Translations under genes and position numbers: made by a program
Part shown: positions 52,623 to 60,995 of the stretch, in pieces
Layout: each line of letters begins with the position of its first letter
Numbering within the stretch: position 1 is the stretch's first letter
DNA from: an uncultured Bacteroidales bacterium
GTDB lineage: Bacteria > Bacteroidota > Bacteroidia > Bacteroidales > P3
NCBI GenBank assembly: GCA_944320465.1
Contig: CALUHO010000001.1
Location: 62,001-126,000 of the forward strand
Length of the DNA: 64,000 bases
Direction: 5' to 3'
Notes under the pieces: model-generated
Databases searched by the model: none
What the model saw: only the letters and a program-made list of their open reading frames with translations
Told to the model about the DNA's origin: nothing

Positions 52623-54014
52623 ATGTTTGATAAAAAAATTTATGCTGCTCGCCGTGCCAAGTTAAGGCAAAGTTTGAAAGGCGGGCTTGTGTTTTTTCCG
52701 GGCAATCCCGAAGTGCCGTGCAATTACGCTGGCAATACTTATCCGTTCAGGCAGGATAGCAACTTTTTGTACTTCTTCGGTTTGCAGAAACCGGACATGT
52801 ACGGGGTGATTGATTTGGATGCTGACAAGGATTATCTCTATGCCGACGACCTGACGATGGATGACATCATCTGGATGGGGCATCTGCCTTCGGTGGCCGA
52901 CATGGCGGCCGAAGTGGGCATCGCGGATACCGCTCCGGTAGAGGAATTGCGCAATCTGTTGCATAAAGCGGCCTTGAGCCGGCGGCGGGTGCATTTTGTG
53001 GCACCGTACAATATGCAGATTGCCCAGAAGATGGGCGAGTGGCTTTCGATACCGGTAGCCAAGCTGAAAGACAGCCAGTCGGTGGAACTGATCAAGGCTA
53101 TTTCCGACCAGCGTTCCATCAAGGGCAAGGAAGAATTGGCCGAAATCGAAATAGCGATGGATATTGCCTACAGGATGCATACCACCGCGATGAAGATGTG
53201 CAAACCGGGGGCTTATGAATACCAGGTTGCCGGCGCCATGGAAGGCATCGCTTTGCGTCACCACGGCGGGATGTCCTTCCCTCCGATTGTGTCGATCAAC
53301 GGACAGACGCTGCACAACCACGATCATAGCAATCTTCTCAAGGAAGGCCGCATGATGGTGGCCGACGTGGGGGCTGAAGCCCATAGCAACTATTGTTCGG
53401 ACATTACCCGTTCCACGCCGGTGGGCGGCAAGTTCAACGCTCGGCAGAAAGAGATTTACGAAATCGTGTTGAAGGCCAACATGACCACGATTGAAACCTT
53501 GAAGCCGGGTCTGCCTTACCGCGATTACCATATTGCGGCTTGCAAGGTGATTGCGCAGGGCTTGAAGGATCTCGGCCTGATGAAGGGCGATATCGAGCAG
53601 GCGGTAATGGAAGGGGCTCATGCCATGTTCATGCCGCACGGCTTGGGTCACATGATGGGCTTGGATGTCCATGATATGGAGAACATGGGCGAGAACCTGT
53701 TCGGCTATGATGATGAAATCAAACGTTCCGACCAGTTCGGTCTGTCTTATCTGCGTCTGGGACGTAGGTTGCAGCCGGGCTTCGTGCTGACGGTGGAACC
53801 GGGCATCTACTTCATTCCGGCTTTGATTGATATGTGGAAGAGCAAGGACAAGTTCACCCAGTATATCGACTACGAAAAAGTGGAAGCATACAAGGATTTC
53901 GGCGGTATCCGGATCGAGGACGATGTCCTGATTACAGAAAAGGGCTGCAAGGTTCTTGGACAGCCTATTCCCAAGACGGTGGCTGAAGTGGAAGAAGCCT
54001 GCGCCAAGGAATAG
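52623..54014 (+). CDS. pepP: Xaa-Pro aminopeptidase (M24B)
   Basis: This dimetal enzyme removes N-terminal residues preceding proline. The 463-residue product has an N-terminal AMP_N domain (AARRAKLRQSLKGGLVFFPG, FRQDSNFLYFFG) and the pita-bread catalytic domain with the metal ligands in ADVGAEAHSNYCSDITR (two Asp), HGLGHMMGLDVHD (His), VEPGIYFIP (Glu) and GGIRIEDDVLIT (Glu). The start MFDKKIYAARR at 52623 is used because the frame upstream is repeat and promoter DNA. It is cytoplasmic by lack of a signal. Confidence 0.94.
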   Translation: MFDKKIYAARRAKLRQSLKGGLVFFPGNPEVPCNYAGNTYPFRQDSNFLYFFGLQKPDMYGVIDLDADKDYLYADDLTMDDIIWMGHLPSVADMAAEVGIADTAPVEELRNLLHKAALSRRRVHFVAPYNMQIAQKMGEWLSIPVAKLKDSQSVELIKAISDQRSIKGKEELAEIEIAMDIAYRMHTTAMKMCKPGAYEYQVAGAMEGIALRHHGGMSFPPIVSINGQTLHNHDHSNLLKEGRMMVADVGAEAHSNYCSDITRSTPVGGKFNARQKEIYEIVLKANMTTIETLKPGLPYRDYHIAACKVIAQGLKDLGLMKGDIEQAVMEGAHAMFMPHGLGHMMGLDVHDMENMGENLFGYDDEIKRSDQFGLSYLRLGRRLQPGFVLTVEPGIYFIPALIDMWKSKDKFTQYIDYEKVEAYKDFGGIRIEDDVLITEKGCKVLGQPIPKTVAEVEEACAKE

Positions 54015-54104
54015 AACGGGGATTCGATGGCAATTTATTAACTTCAGCGACATGCCGGAATGGGAATGCCTGTTCTGGCATGTCACACAAAAAAACACAA
54101 CAAC

Positions 54105-54695
54105 ATGAAAAAAGTGATTATCGCATTGGTTACGGCCATTGCAGTTGGCTGTATGGCCGTGGTTCAACCGGCTAAGGCTGGCGGTGTTTACGATGGTGTT
54201 GCACCCGGATCTTCGATACTGGGTGTGAAACTGGGGCTTTCCAACATTGTGGGTGCCAACGTGACTTACGATTATGCCTTGGCTCGCGTATGGAAAGGTA
54301 CTTTCACGATTGGGGGACAGGTTGGGTATATGTGGAGCGGATATACGAATCGAGTATCTTCAGGAACTGTTGTTCATAAGTGGAAAGGGAATAACAATTT
54401 TATTGATATAAAGGTTCGTACAACCTATCGATTCAATGTAGTGGTTCCTGAATGGGAAGTTTATGCCGGTGTCGGTATAGGTGCTGTTGTTAATCCTTGG
54501 AGCGAAAAAGTTGTAGACAAAGCAGCCGGTGATAGGAATGTAGCTAAAGAGACAGGCGTAGGTGCCGGTGTTTCTGGGGCTTTTATCCTTGGAACCTCCT
54601 ATTCCTTTACTGATGCTATCAGTGCTAATCTGGAGTTTGATTTTGGTAATCTTTCCCAGTCTTATGTCAACCTCGGTGTCAATTTCAAGTTCTAA
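54105..54695 (+). CDS. Small outer-membrane beta-barrel protein
   Basis: The 196-residue product has a signal peptide (VIIALVTAIAVGCMAVVQPAKA) and amphipathic strands (ILGVKLGLSNIVGANVTYDY, FTIGGQVGYMWSGYTN, WEVYAGVGIGAVVNPWS, NLEFDFGNLSQSYVNLGVNF), ending in Lys-Phe. It resembles porin-family barrels; the function is unknown. The start at 54105 directly precedes the signal peptide. It ends in a strong terminator. Confidence 0.83.
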   Translation: MKKVIIALVTAIAVGCMAVVQPAKAGGVYDGVAPGSSILGVKLGLSNIVGANVTYDYALARVWKGTFTIGGQVGYMWSGYTNRVSSGTVVHKWKGNNNFIDIKVRTTYRFNVVVPEWEVYAGVGIGAVVNPWSEKVVDKAAGDRNVAKETGVGAGVSGAFILGTSYSFTDAISANLEFDFGNLSQSYVNLGVNFKF

Positions 54696-54727
54696 TTGAA
54701 GCGGCTTTTGCCTGATGGGCATCGGAA

Positions 54728-54769
54728 AGCCTCAATCCTGGAGCAAAATACAGGGTTGGGGCTTTTTTT
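54728..54769 (+). terminator. Intrinsic terminator after the barrel gene
   Basis: AGCCTCAATCCTG pairs with CAGGGTTGGGGCT (with G-T pairs), followed by seven Ts. Confidence 0.88.
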
Positions 54770-54783
54770 GTATCTTTGGCTGT

Positions 54784-54854
54784 CGCCGAAGATAGCTTGG
54801 TCTCGGCATAATCAAAGCAAGCTTTGCTTCTGCGCTCGACTTTCGCTATCTTTG
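54784..54854 (+). repeat. 71-bp promoter-bearing repeat, copy 2
   Basis: Reverse complement of 26079-26149 with one mismatch in 71 bases. It carries the AAAGCAAGCTTTG palindrome and ends exactly at a -7 box, so the repeat and the kbl promoter coincide. Confidence 0.9.
54823..54854 (+). promoter_or_regulatory. Repeat-borne promoter for kbl
   Basis: TTTG (54823-54826), 20 bases and TATCTTTG (54847-54854) match the consensus exactly. The kbl ATG is 38 bases downstream. A second -7-like TATCTTTG lies at 54771-54778. Confidence 0.75.
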
Positions 54855-54892
54855 CGCGCTTGTAGAAGCTAACGATTTAAAACCAAAATACC

Positions 54893-56083
54893 ATGTACGG
54901 AAAATTTCAACAATTCCTGCAAGAGGAACTCAAAGGGATTCGTGATGCCGGTCTTTACAAGGACGAACGGGTCATCATTACGCCTCAAGGCGCGGACATC
55001 AAAGTGAACGGCGGTCAGGAAGTTCTGAACTTCTGCGCCAACAACTACTTGGGCTTGGCCAACAGCCAGCGTCTGATTGCCGCTGCCAAGAAAGCCATGG
55101 ACGAAAGAGGCTACGGCATGAGTTCGGTCCGTTTCATCTGCGGTACCCAGGACCTGCACAAGGAATTGGAACGCAAGATCGCCGAATTCTTCGGGACGGA
55201 AGACGCTATTTTGTACGCGGCCTGCTTCGATGCCAACGGCGGTGTGTTCGAACCTCTTTTCACTGATCAGGACGCTATCATTTCCGATGCCTTGAACCAC
55301 GCTTCGATTATCGACGGGGTTCGTCTTTGCAAGGCTAAACGTTACCGCTATGCCAACGGCGACATGACCGAACTGGAAAACTGCTTGAAAGAAGCTCAGG
55401 CTCAGCGTTTCCGTATCATCGTTACCGACGGTGTGTTCTCGATGGACGGCAATGTGGCTCCTCTGGACAAGATTCTGCCTTTGGCCGAAAAGTACGATGC
55501 CTTGGTAATGGTGGACGAAAGCCACTCGGCCGGTGTCGTAGGCAAGACGGGTCGCGGTGTTACCGAACAGTTCAACTGCCGTGGCAAGGTGGACATCCTG
55601 ACCGGTACCTTGGGCAAGGCTTTCGGCGGTGCTGTGGGCGGATTCACCACCGGCCGCAAGGAAATCATCGACTTGCTGCGTCAGCGTTCGCGTCCGTACC
55701 TGTTCTCCAACTCCATTCCTCCGATGGTAGCTGCTGCCGCTATCGAAATGTTCAACATGATCAGCGAAAACAACGACTTGCAAGACAAGCTCCATGCCAA
55801 TACCGAATACTTCGTCGGCAAGATGAAGGAAGCCGGCTTCGACATCAAGCCTACGCAGTCGGCTATTTGCGCTGTGATGCTGTACGATGCTCCGCTTTCG
55901 CAGAAGTTCGCTGCCAAATTGCAGGAAGAAGGCATCTACGTTACAGGTTTCTATTACCCGGTTGTGCCTAAGGGACAGGCTCGTATCCGTGTCCAGGTTT
56001 CGGCTGCCCACGAAAAGGCTCACCTCGACAAGTGCGTGGCTGCCTTCACGAAGATTGGCAAGGAACTGGGTGTGTTGAAGTAG
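54893..56083 (+). CDS. kbl: Glycine C-acetyltransferase (2-amino-3-ketobutyrate CoA ligase)
   Basis: Kbl splits 2-amino-3-oxobutyrate with CoA to glycine and acetyl-CoA in threonine breakdown. The 396-residue PLP enzyme of the alpha-oxoamine synthase family has FCANNYLGLANSQRLI, GYGMSSVRFICGTQDLHKEL, SDALNHASIIDG, MVDESHSAGVVGKTGRGVTE and the PLP Lys in LTGTLGKAFGGAVGGFTTG. The closely related serine palmitoyltransferases differ in the RFICGTQ region, supporting Kbl. No threonine dehydrogenase gene is adjacent. Confidence 0.94.
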   Translation: MYGKFQQFLQEELKGIRDAGLYKDERVIITPQGADIKVNGGQEVLNFCANNYLGLANSQRLIAAAKKAMDERGYGMSSVRFICGTQDLHKELERKIAEFFGTEDAILYAACFDANGGVFEPLFTDQDAIISDALNHASIIDGVRLCKAKRYRYANGDMTELENCLKEAQAQRFRIIVTDGVFSMDGNVAPLDKILPLAEKYDALVMVDESHSAGVVGKTGRGVTEQFNCRGKVDILTGTLGKAFGGAVGGFTTGRKEIIDLLRQRSRPYLFSNSIPPMVAAAAIEMFNMISENNDLQDKLHANTEYFVGKMKEAGFDIKPTQSAICAVMLYDAPLSQKFAAKLQEEGIYVTGFYYPVVPKGQARIRVQVSAAHEKAHLDKCVAAFTKIGKELGVLK

Positions 56084-56137
56084 ATATGTTCTGACATGCC
56101 TCTGTGGATTGTGTGTCGGATTACAAGATTCTAACAT

Positions 56138-56172
56138 GAGAGGAAGTGCGGAAAACCGTGCTTCCTCTTTTT
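56138..56172 (+). terminator. Intrinsic terminator of kbl
   Basis: AGAGGAAG pairs with CTTCCTCT, extended inward by TGCGG/CCGTG partial pairing, followed by TTTTTG. Confidence 0.85.
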
Positions 56173-56284
56173 GTATGTCGGGAGGGATCATGCGGGCATT
56201 GAAATTTGTGCTATCTTAGCAGATTGGACGCTGTCGGATTGCCAGTTTTATTATGGAAGTTTGAATCATTAAAAGCAAGATATT

Positions 56285-56692
56285 ATGAAGCCGATTGAAA
56301 CAGGATTGACTCGGGAAGATGTGACGGTTGTCAGGGAAAAGGATTTGGCTACGACCCATAAGTCCGGCTCGCTGGAGGTCTATGCCACCCCTGCCATGGT
56401 GGCGTTCATGGAAGAGACTTGCTGCAAATTGCTGGAACCTTATATGGACGAAGGCGAGACCACGGTGGGTATCGCGATGGATGTGAAGCATACCAAAGCG
56501 ACTTTGATTGGGATGTACGTGCATTGCAAGGCGACATTGTTGGCGGTGGAAGGCCGCAAGTTCGTGTTCGAAATCGAGACGCGGGACGACCTTACGCCTA
56601 TCGGTAGCGCCCGTCATGAGCGGTTTTTGGTTCAGAAGGAGCCGTTTATGGAAAAGGCGTTGAAGAACAAGTCCCATTGCAACGGGCTGTAA
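56285..56692 (+). CDS. FlK-like hotdog-fold thioesterase
   Basis: The 135-residue product matches the FlK (fluoroacetyl-CoA thioesterase) family layout: VYATPAMVAFMEETCCKLLE, DEGETTVGIAMDVKHTKATL, GMYVHCKATLLAVEGRKFVF and IGSARHERFLV. The Glu in MEETC and the His in VKHTKAT are the conserved acid-base pair. In non-fluorinated bacteria such proteins probably hydrolyse other short acyl-CoAs. It is alone, in a 0.6-kb gap between kbl and a repeat block. Confidence 0.88.
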   Translation: MKPIETGLTREDVTVVREKDLATTHKSGSLEVYATPAMVAFMEETCCKLLEPYMDEGETTVGIAMDVKHTKATLIGMYVHCKATLLAVEGRKFVFEIETRDDLTPIGSARHERFLVQKEPFMEKALKNKSHCNGL

Positions 56693-56731
56693 GGATAGGG
56701 GCGTAGAGGGCATTCTGGCTCTTTGGAGAGG

Positions 56732-56756
56732 ATATTGTCAACGAAGTTGACAATAT
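56732..56756. repeat. Operator-like perfect palindrome, copy 1
   Basis: ATATTGTCAAC, a 3-base GAA and GTTGACAATAT: 11-bp perfect arms. A second copy lies 96 bases downstream. Confidence 0.85.
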
Positions 56757-56827
56757 AAAGATAGGATGCGGTTCGGTACAGGCGGTGCAAGCCGAATGCA
56801 GAGGCAAGGCTTGCTTTTTTTTAAGGG

Positions 56828-56853
56828 ATATTTGTCAACGGAGTTGACAATAT
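56828..56853. repeat. Operator-like palindrome, copy 2
   Basis: ATATTTGTCAAC, GGA, GTTGACAATAT: same core with one extra T in the left arm. Both copies are followed by an AGGATGCG word. Confidence 0.85.
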
Positions 56854-56862
56854 AGGATGCGC

Positions 56863-56969
56863 CTCGGCATAGCAGCCAAACTTCGTTTGGCATTGCTGAA
56901 AGCATTATTGGATTGGCAAGCTCAAGCAAGCTTGGCTTTCTGCTCCAATAATGCTTTCGCTATGCCGAG
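56863..56969. repeat. 107-bp long hairpin
   Basis: CTCGGCATAGC (56863) pairs with GCTATGCCGAG (56959-56969), and GAAAGCATTATTGGA (56898-56912) pairs with TCCAATAATGCTTTC (56944-56958). The left arm carries an extra small hairpin GCCAAAC/GTTTGGC. It shares TATGCCGAGA and CTCTCGACTTTC words with the promoter-bearing repeats. Confidence 0.85.
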
Positions 56970-57200
56970 ATGGCTGCTCTTCTCTCGACTTTCACTATAT
57001 TTTATATACTTTTGTGGTGTCCGGAGGGCGAGGATTGGCGGGATTTTACGGTTAATATACAGTGGAAGAGAGTGATGCGGCGTACAGTCTGTGGCTTTTG
57101 GTTCGCTTCCGGTATTGTTCTTTGATATGAATTCAAGGAGAGAGTGCCTGGGCAGGTTTACTGCATCGGAGCGTTTTCTCTTTGTGCGATAAAACCGAGA

Positions 57201-58334
57201 ATGCCAAAGTATATTGCCAAAACCTATCAAGGGTTGGAAGAAACCCTTTCCCAAGAGCTTGCGGGCTTGGGCGCTACCGATGTGACTCTTTCCAAACGGG
57301 CCGTTTTGTTCGATTGCAGCCAAGAAGTCCTTTACAAAGCCAACTACCTTTGCCGGACGGCTTTGCGTATTTCAAAAATCCTCAATGAGTTTGAGATAAG
57401 CAAGGAAGAAGAACTCTATGACAGGGTTTACGAAATGCCGTGGGAGAAGATATTTCCTGTAGATGCGGTGTTCATGGTCGATTCCTCCTCTTTGGAATCG
57501 GTTTTCTCTCAGTCTCGTTTTGCTTCTCATTATGCCAGGATTGCCATTTTGGATCGTTTTCGCCGTGTGCTGGGGCAGAAGCCTTCGGTAGATAGCGAGT
57601 ATTATACCATCAGGGTCGAGGTTTTTATCCGTAAGAACCATTGCGAGGTCTTGCTGGATGCTTCCGGCATGGCGCTTAACCATCGGGGATACCGCAAGCC
57701 GGCATCGGAGGCGTTTAACGAAGTCTTGGCATCGGGTCTGCTGAAGTTGGGTGGCTGGAACCCGGACACGGATTTGTACGTGCCTTTTTGCGGAAATGGC
57801 ATTGTGGCGGTGGAAGCTGCCATGCAGGCCATGAACATGCCGGCTGGCTATTACCGTACAGGATTCTCTTTTGAGTATTGGAACGATTTCGACCCCAAAT
57901 TGTGGAAAGAAGTCAAGGCGGAGGCTATCGATGCGATTCATGATCCGGAAGGGACGGTCTGGGCATCGGATAGCGACCCTTTGATCGTGGAATCGACGGG
58001 GGCTTTTTTGAAGAAGATCCGGATGCATCAGGATGTGGACCTTTCCATTTGCGATTTCATGAGAGGAAAACGTCCGGAGAACATGGGTGAAATATCGGAT
58101 TTGACGCTTTGCGTTCCGATGCCGGTGATGAAGCGCGGGGAGGAATTTTCGGCCACTTCTTTTTATAGCGAGTTAGGCAAGGCTTTGAAGGGGAATTATT
58201 CCGGATGCACGGCCATGATTTATACCATCCGGGAATCGGACTTGAGAGATTCCCTGATGCTGACCCCGGAAAAGGAATACGAGCTGCGGGAAGGCATCAA
58301 GCCGGCATTCCTGAATATCTGCCGGATCAGGTAG
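57201..58334 (+). CDS. THUMP-domain RNA methyltransferase homologue with altered catalytic motif
   Basis: The 377-residue product resembles the THUMP-methyltransferase half of RlmL (23S rRNA m2G): a ferredoxin-like start (YIAKTYQGLEETLSQELAGL), THUMP domain, and a Rossmann methylase with the SAM loop YVPFCGNGIVAVEAAMQA and the second-strand acidic ASDSDPLIVES. The catalytic N-P-P-Y loop expected next is not there; the place reads DLTLCVPMPVMKRGEEF. It may therefore have lost methylation or act on another target. The start at 57201 is set by the THUMP alignment. Confidence 0.82.
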   Translation: MPKYIAKTYQGLEETLSQELAGLGATDVTLSKRAVLFDCSQEVLYKANYLCRTALRISKILNEFEISKEEELYDRVYEMPWEKIFPVDAVFMVDSSSLESVFSQSRFASHYARIAILDRFRRVLGQKPSVDSEYYTIRVEVFIRKNHCEVLLDASGMALNHRGYRKPASEAFNEVLASGLLKLGGWNPDTDLYVPFCGNGIVAVEAAMQAMNMPAGYYRTGFSFEYWNDFDPKLWKEVKAEAIDAIHDPEGTVWASDSDPLIVESTGAFLKKIRMHQDVDLSICDFMRGKRPENMGEISDLTLCVPMPVMKRGEEFSATSFYSELGKALKGNYSGCTAMIYTIRESDLRDSLMLTPEKEYELREGIKPAFLNICRIR

Positions 58335-58382
58335 CTCCGGTTCGCGCTGCATTCCCATGGCGGAGCGGATTCGCGCAGAGAT

Positions 58383-58412
58383 TTTGCATTTTCTTAAAAA
58401 TTTGTAAGTTTG
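58383..58412 (+). promoter_or_regulatory. Candidate promoter for the TlpA/Omp28 cluster
   Basis: TTTG at 58383-58386 and TAAGTTTG at 58405-58412, spaced by 18 bases, lie about 145 bases before the TlpA-like gene. Confidence 0.5.
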
Positions 58413-58556
58413 CGGCCGGAAAAGTGCCGGTTCCGGCATATCTCAGGACAGGCGGCGCAGGAGCGTTTCCGCGCGGGAAGAGGCGGGATGGAGCATCGGG
58501 TTCCGGCGGTGTTTGCAGAGACCGGGAACAGGAATGAAACTAAAAAACACGAATAA

Positions 58557-59063
58557 ATGAAAAAGATTCTTTTGTCTGCAGCCTTGATGATGACTGCCTG
58601 CTTTGCTTTTGCCCAGCAATTGCCTTCGGTCACGGTAACGGACCTGAATGGCAAGCAGATCAATACTTCCGAGTTGTCGAACGATGGCAAGCCCATGATT
58701 ATCAATTTCTGGGCAACATGGTGCAAGCCTTGCCTCAAGGAAATGAGCGCCATCAACGATGTATATATTGACTGGCAGGATGAAACCGGCGTGAAGATGT
58801 ACGCTGTCTCCATTGACGATTCCCGTTCTTCCGCCCGGGTGAAGACGATGGCCAACGCCCAGGCATGGGACTTCGATGTGCTTCTGGACGTGAACGGGGA
58901 TTTCAAGCGTGCCATGAACGTGGTGAACCCGCCTCATGTGTTCGTGGTAGACGGGCAGGGCAACGTGGTGTTCCAGCACAATGGGTACTCTGACGGGAGC
59001 GAGGAGGAATTGATAGAGGTGGTCCGCAAGCTGAATGCCGGCGAACCCATAGAACAGCAATGA
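58557..59063 (+). CDS. TlpA-like periplasmic thioredoxin
   Basis: The 168-residue product has a signal peptide (ILLSAALMMTACFAFAQ) and a TlpA/ResA-type fold with the redox site FWATWCKPCLKEM (Cys56, Cys59), MYAVSIDDSR and the cis-Pro in NVVNPPHVFVVDGQG. It should reduce or exchange disulfides of exported proteins. The frame remains open for 24 codons after the TGA stop. Downstream genes on the same strand (DUF6029-like, Omp28, T9SS protein) form a probable envelope cluster. Confidence 0.9.
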   Translation: MKKILLSAALMMTACFAFAQQLPSVTVTDLNGKQINTSELSNDGKPMIINFWATWCKPCLKEMSAINDVYIDWQDETGVKMYAVSIDDSRSSARVKTMANAQAWDFDVLLDVNGDFKRAMNVVNPPHVFVVDGQGNVVFQHNGYSDGSEEELIEVVRKLNAGEPIEQQ

Positions 59064-59217
59064 ACTCTCTATAATGCCATTTGGGGGGCCAAGGAACGCA
59101 AGGCCAGGAAGGATTCGTTGAAAAGGCTCTCCGAATAGGGGAAGAGGGAGGCTGCCGGAGCTTGCCGGTGGCTTCTGGTATTTTACTAAAGCAAACCGGC
59201 CGTGGAGCCGTATATTA

Positions 59218-60948
59218 ATGTTATCCCGCATGAAATTGAGAAAAATAGCGTTTGCTGGATTGGCGGCAGCTTTGATTTGCCCGTTCGCGGGTCATGCTCA
59301 GGAAAGCAAGTTCGAGGAGATGTTAGGGCGTGGTACCCTTTCGGGGAATATCCAGATCGATGCCCAGATGTACTTCAAGGATTCCTTGATCGGGGTTCCT
59401 GAAGTTCCTGAAAAGCTACGGAGCAACAGTTTTGCGTATTTGCAGTACACCAACGGGAAGTTCTCGGTCGGTGCTCGTTTTGAAGGCTATTTCAAGCCGA
59501 TGCTGGGCTATGATGCCCGTTTGGACGGCTGGGGACTGCCTTATTATTTTGCTCGTTTCAGCGGGGACATCATTGATGTGACGGCAGGTTCGTTCTACGA
59601 ACAGTTCGGTTCGGGCATGATCTTGCGGGCGTATCAGGATTGGAACCTGGGCATTGACAATGCTATCAGCGGGGTGCGCGCCATCATCCGGCCTGTGGAA
59701 GGTATCACGATCAAAGGCATCATCGGGACCCAGCGTCATTTCTGGGACCATGTGGGCTTGATTCGCGGGGTTGACTTGGATCTTGCTTTCAACGATTTCA
59801 TCAAGCCGATGCAAAGCTGGGGTACGAGGATTACCTTGGGCGGTAGTTTCGTTTCCAAGTTTCAGGAAGCCGGAACCAAGCTGGTGATTGAGAATACGGA
59901 AAACGGATTGACTCCCTACCAGTTGAATCTGCCGGAGAACGTAGGTTCGGCGGCTGCCCGTTTGAACATCGAGAGCGGCGGCTTCACGGTGGGCGGGGAA
60001 TACGTGTACAAGGCCAACGACCCTTCGGCTGAAAACGGTTACATCTATCGTCCTGGTCAGGCTATCTTGCTGAATGCGGGCTACTCGATGCGCGGTTTCG
60101 GTATCTTGTTGCAAGCCAAGAGCGTGGACAACATGGGCTTCCGGGGCGACCGGGCTGAATTGGGGAACTACGGGATGATCAACTACATGCCGGCTTTGAC
60201 CCGCCAGCACACTTACAGTCTGGCTTCGCTTTATCCTTATGCTTGCCAGACCCAAGGAGAAGTGGCGTTCCAAGCGGATATCCAATACAAAATCAAGCGG
60301 GGAACCGTTTTGGGGGGCAAGTATGGTACGGATTTGAAGTTGAACGCTTCGGTGGCCTTTGCTCCGGAACGCACCAATATTACCAGTTTGGAAGAAGGAG
60401 GAACCACGCCGGCTCAAGGTTCGTGGGGCTACGATGTGAAGCCGTTCCATATGGATGCCGACAATATCTATTTCATCGATGCTAACTTGGAGATTGCGCA
60501 TAAGTTCAACAAGAATTTCAAGATGACCTTGATGTACATGTTCGAGCTGTATAACCAGGAAGTGGTGGAAGGTCATGGCGAGCCGAGGGCCTATGCGCAC
60601 ATCGCCGTGGGTGATTTCACATACATGTTCCTGAAAAAACATGCCTTGCGTCTTGAATTGCAGTATTTGCACACCAAGCAGATTGATCAGGACTGGTTGA
60701 TGGGGACCTTGGAGTACACGTTTGCTCCCTCTTGGTTCGTGTCGGTTTCCGACCAATGGAATGTGGGCAACAACGACAAGAACCGCCGGTTCCACTACTA
60801 TTATGTTTCGGCGGGCTATATCCATGATGCGACCCGTATCTCGTTGTCATACGGCAAGATCCGTCAGGGTATCATGTGTTCTGGCGGGGTTTGCCGCGAG
60901 GTGCCGGCTTCGAACGGGGTGATGCTGACATTGAGTTCGTCGTTCTAA
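59218..60948 (+). CDS. Large outer-membrane protein of DUF6029-like type
   Basis: The 576-residue product has a signal peptide (IAFAGLAAALICPFAGHAQ), then many amphipathic strands (NSFAYLQYTNGKFSVGARFE, GLPYYFARFSGDIIDVTAGS, MTLMYMFELYNQ, RLELQYLHTKQIDQDWL) ending GVMLTLSSSF, so a 16- to 18-strand barrel with terminal Phe is likely. Homologues beside TlpA-like and Omp28 genes are usual in Bacteroidales. The function is unknown. ATG 59218 and ATG 59230 are both possible starts. Confidence 0.78.
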   Translation: MLSRMKLRKIAFAGLAAALICPFAGHAQESKFEEMLGRGTLSGNIQIDAQMYFKDSLIGVPEVPEKLRSNSFAYLQYTNGKFSVGARFEGYFKPMLGYDARLDGWGLPYYFARFSGDIIDVTAGSFYEQFGSGMILRAYQDWNLGIDNAISGVRAIIRPVEGITIKGIIGTQRHFWDHVGLIRGVDLDLAFNDFIKPMQSWGTRITLGGSFVSKFQEAGTKLVIENTENGLTPYQLNLPENVGSAAARLNIESGGFTVGGEYVYKANDPSAENGYIYRPGQAILLNAGYSMRGFGILLQAKSVDNMGFRGDRAELGNYGMINYMPALTRQHTYSLASLYPYACQTQGEVAFQADIQYKIKRGTVLGGKYGTDLKLNASVAFAPERTNITSLEEGGTTPAQGSWGYDVKPFHMDADNIYFIDANLEIAHKFNKNFKMTLMYMFELYNQEVVEGHGEPRAYAHIAVGDFTYMFLKKHALRLELQYLHTKQIDQDWLMGTLEYTFAPSWFVSVSDQWNVGNNDKNRRFHYYYVSAGYIHDATRISLSYGKIRQGIMCSGGVCREVPASNGVMLTLSSSF

Positions 60949-60995
60949 ATGTTTAAAACGGCTTGTTGCGGCAAGCAGGAAAGGAGGAGAAGATT

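Larger units (their letters stand above)
56693..57200. other. Intergenic block of palindromes, no gene
   Basis: It contains two GTTGACAATAT palindromes (56732, 56828), a 107-bp hairpin (56863-56969), a CTCTCGACTTTCACTAT word related to the 71-bp repeat, and a -7-like TACTTTTG at 57007-57014 for the next gene. Confidence 0.6.

Noticed and set aside
52662..54167. 501-codon minus-strand frame opposite pepP
   Set aside because: His-rich antisense shadow; pepP has the full set of metal ligands.
54869..56191. 440-codon minus-strand frame opposite kbl
   Set aside because: kbl on the plus strand has all PLP-enzyme motifs; the antisense frame shows none.
59416..60825. 469-codon minus-strand frame opposite the DUF6029-like barrel
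   Set aside because: The plus-strand product has a signal peptide and barrel strands; the antisense product has no signal and no recognisable fold.
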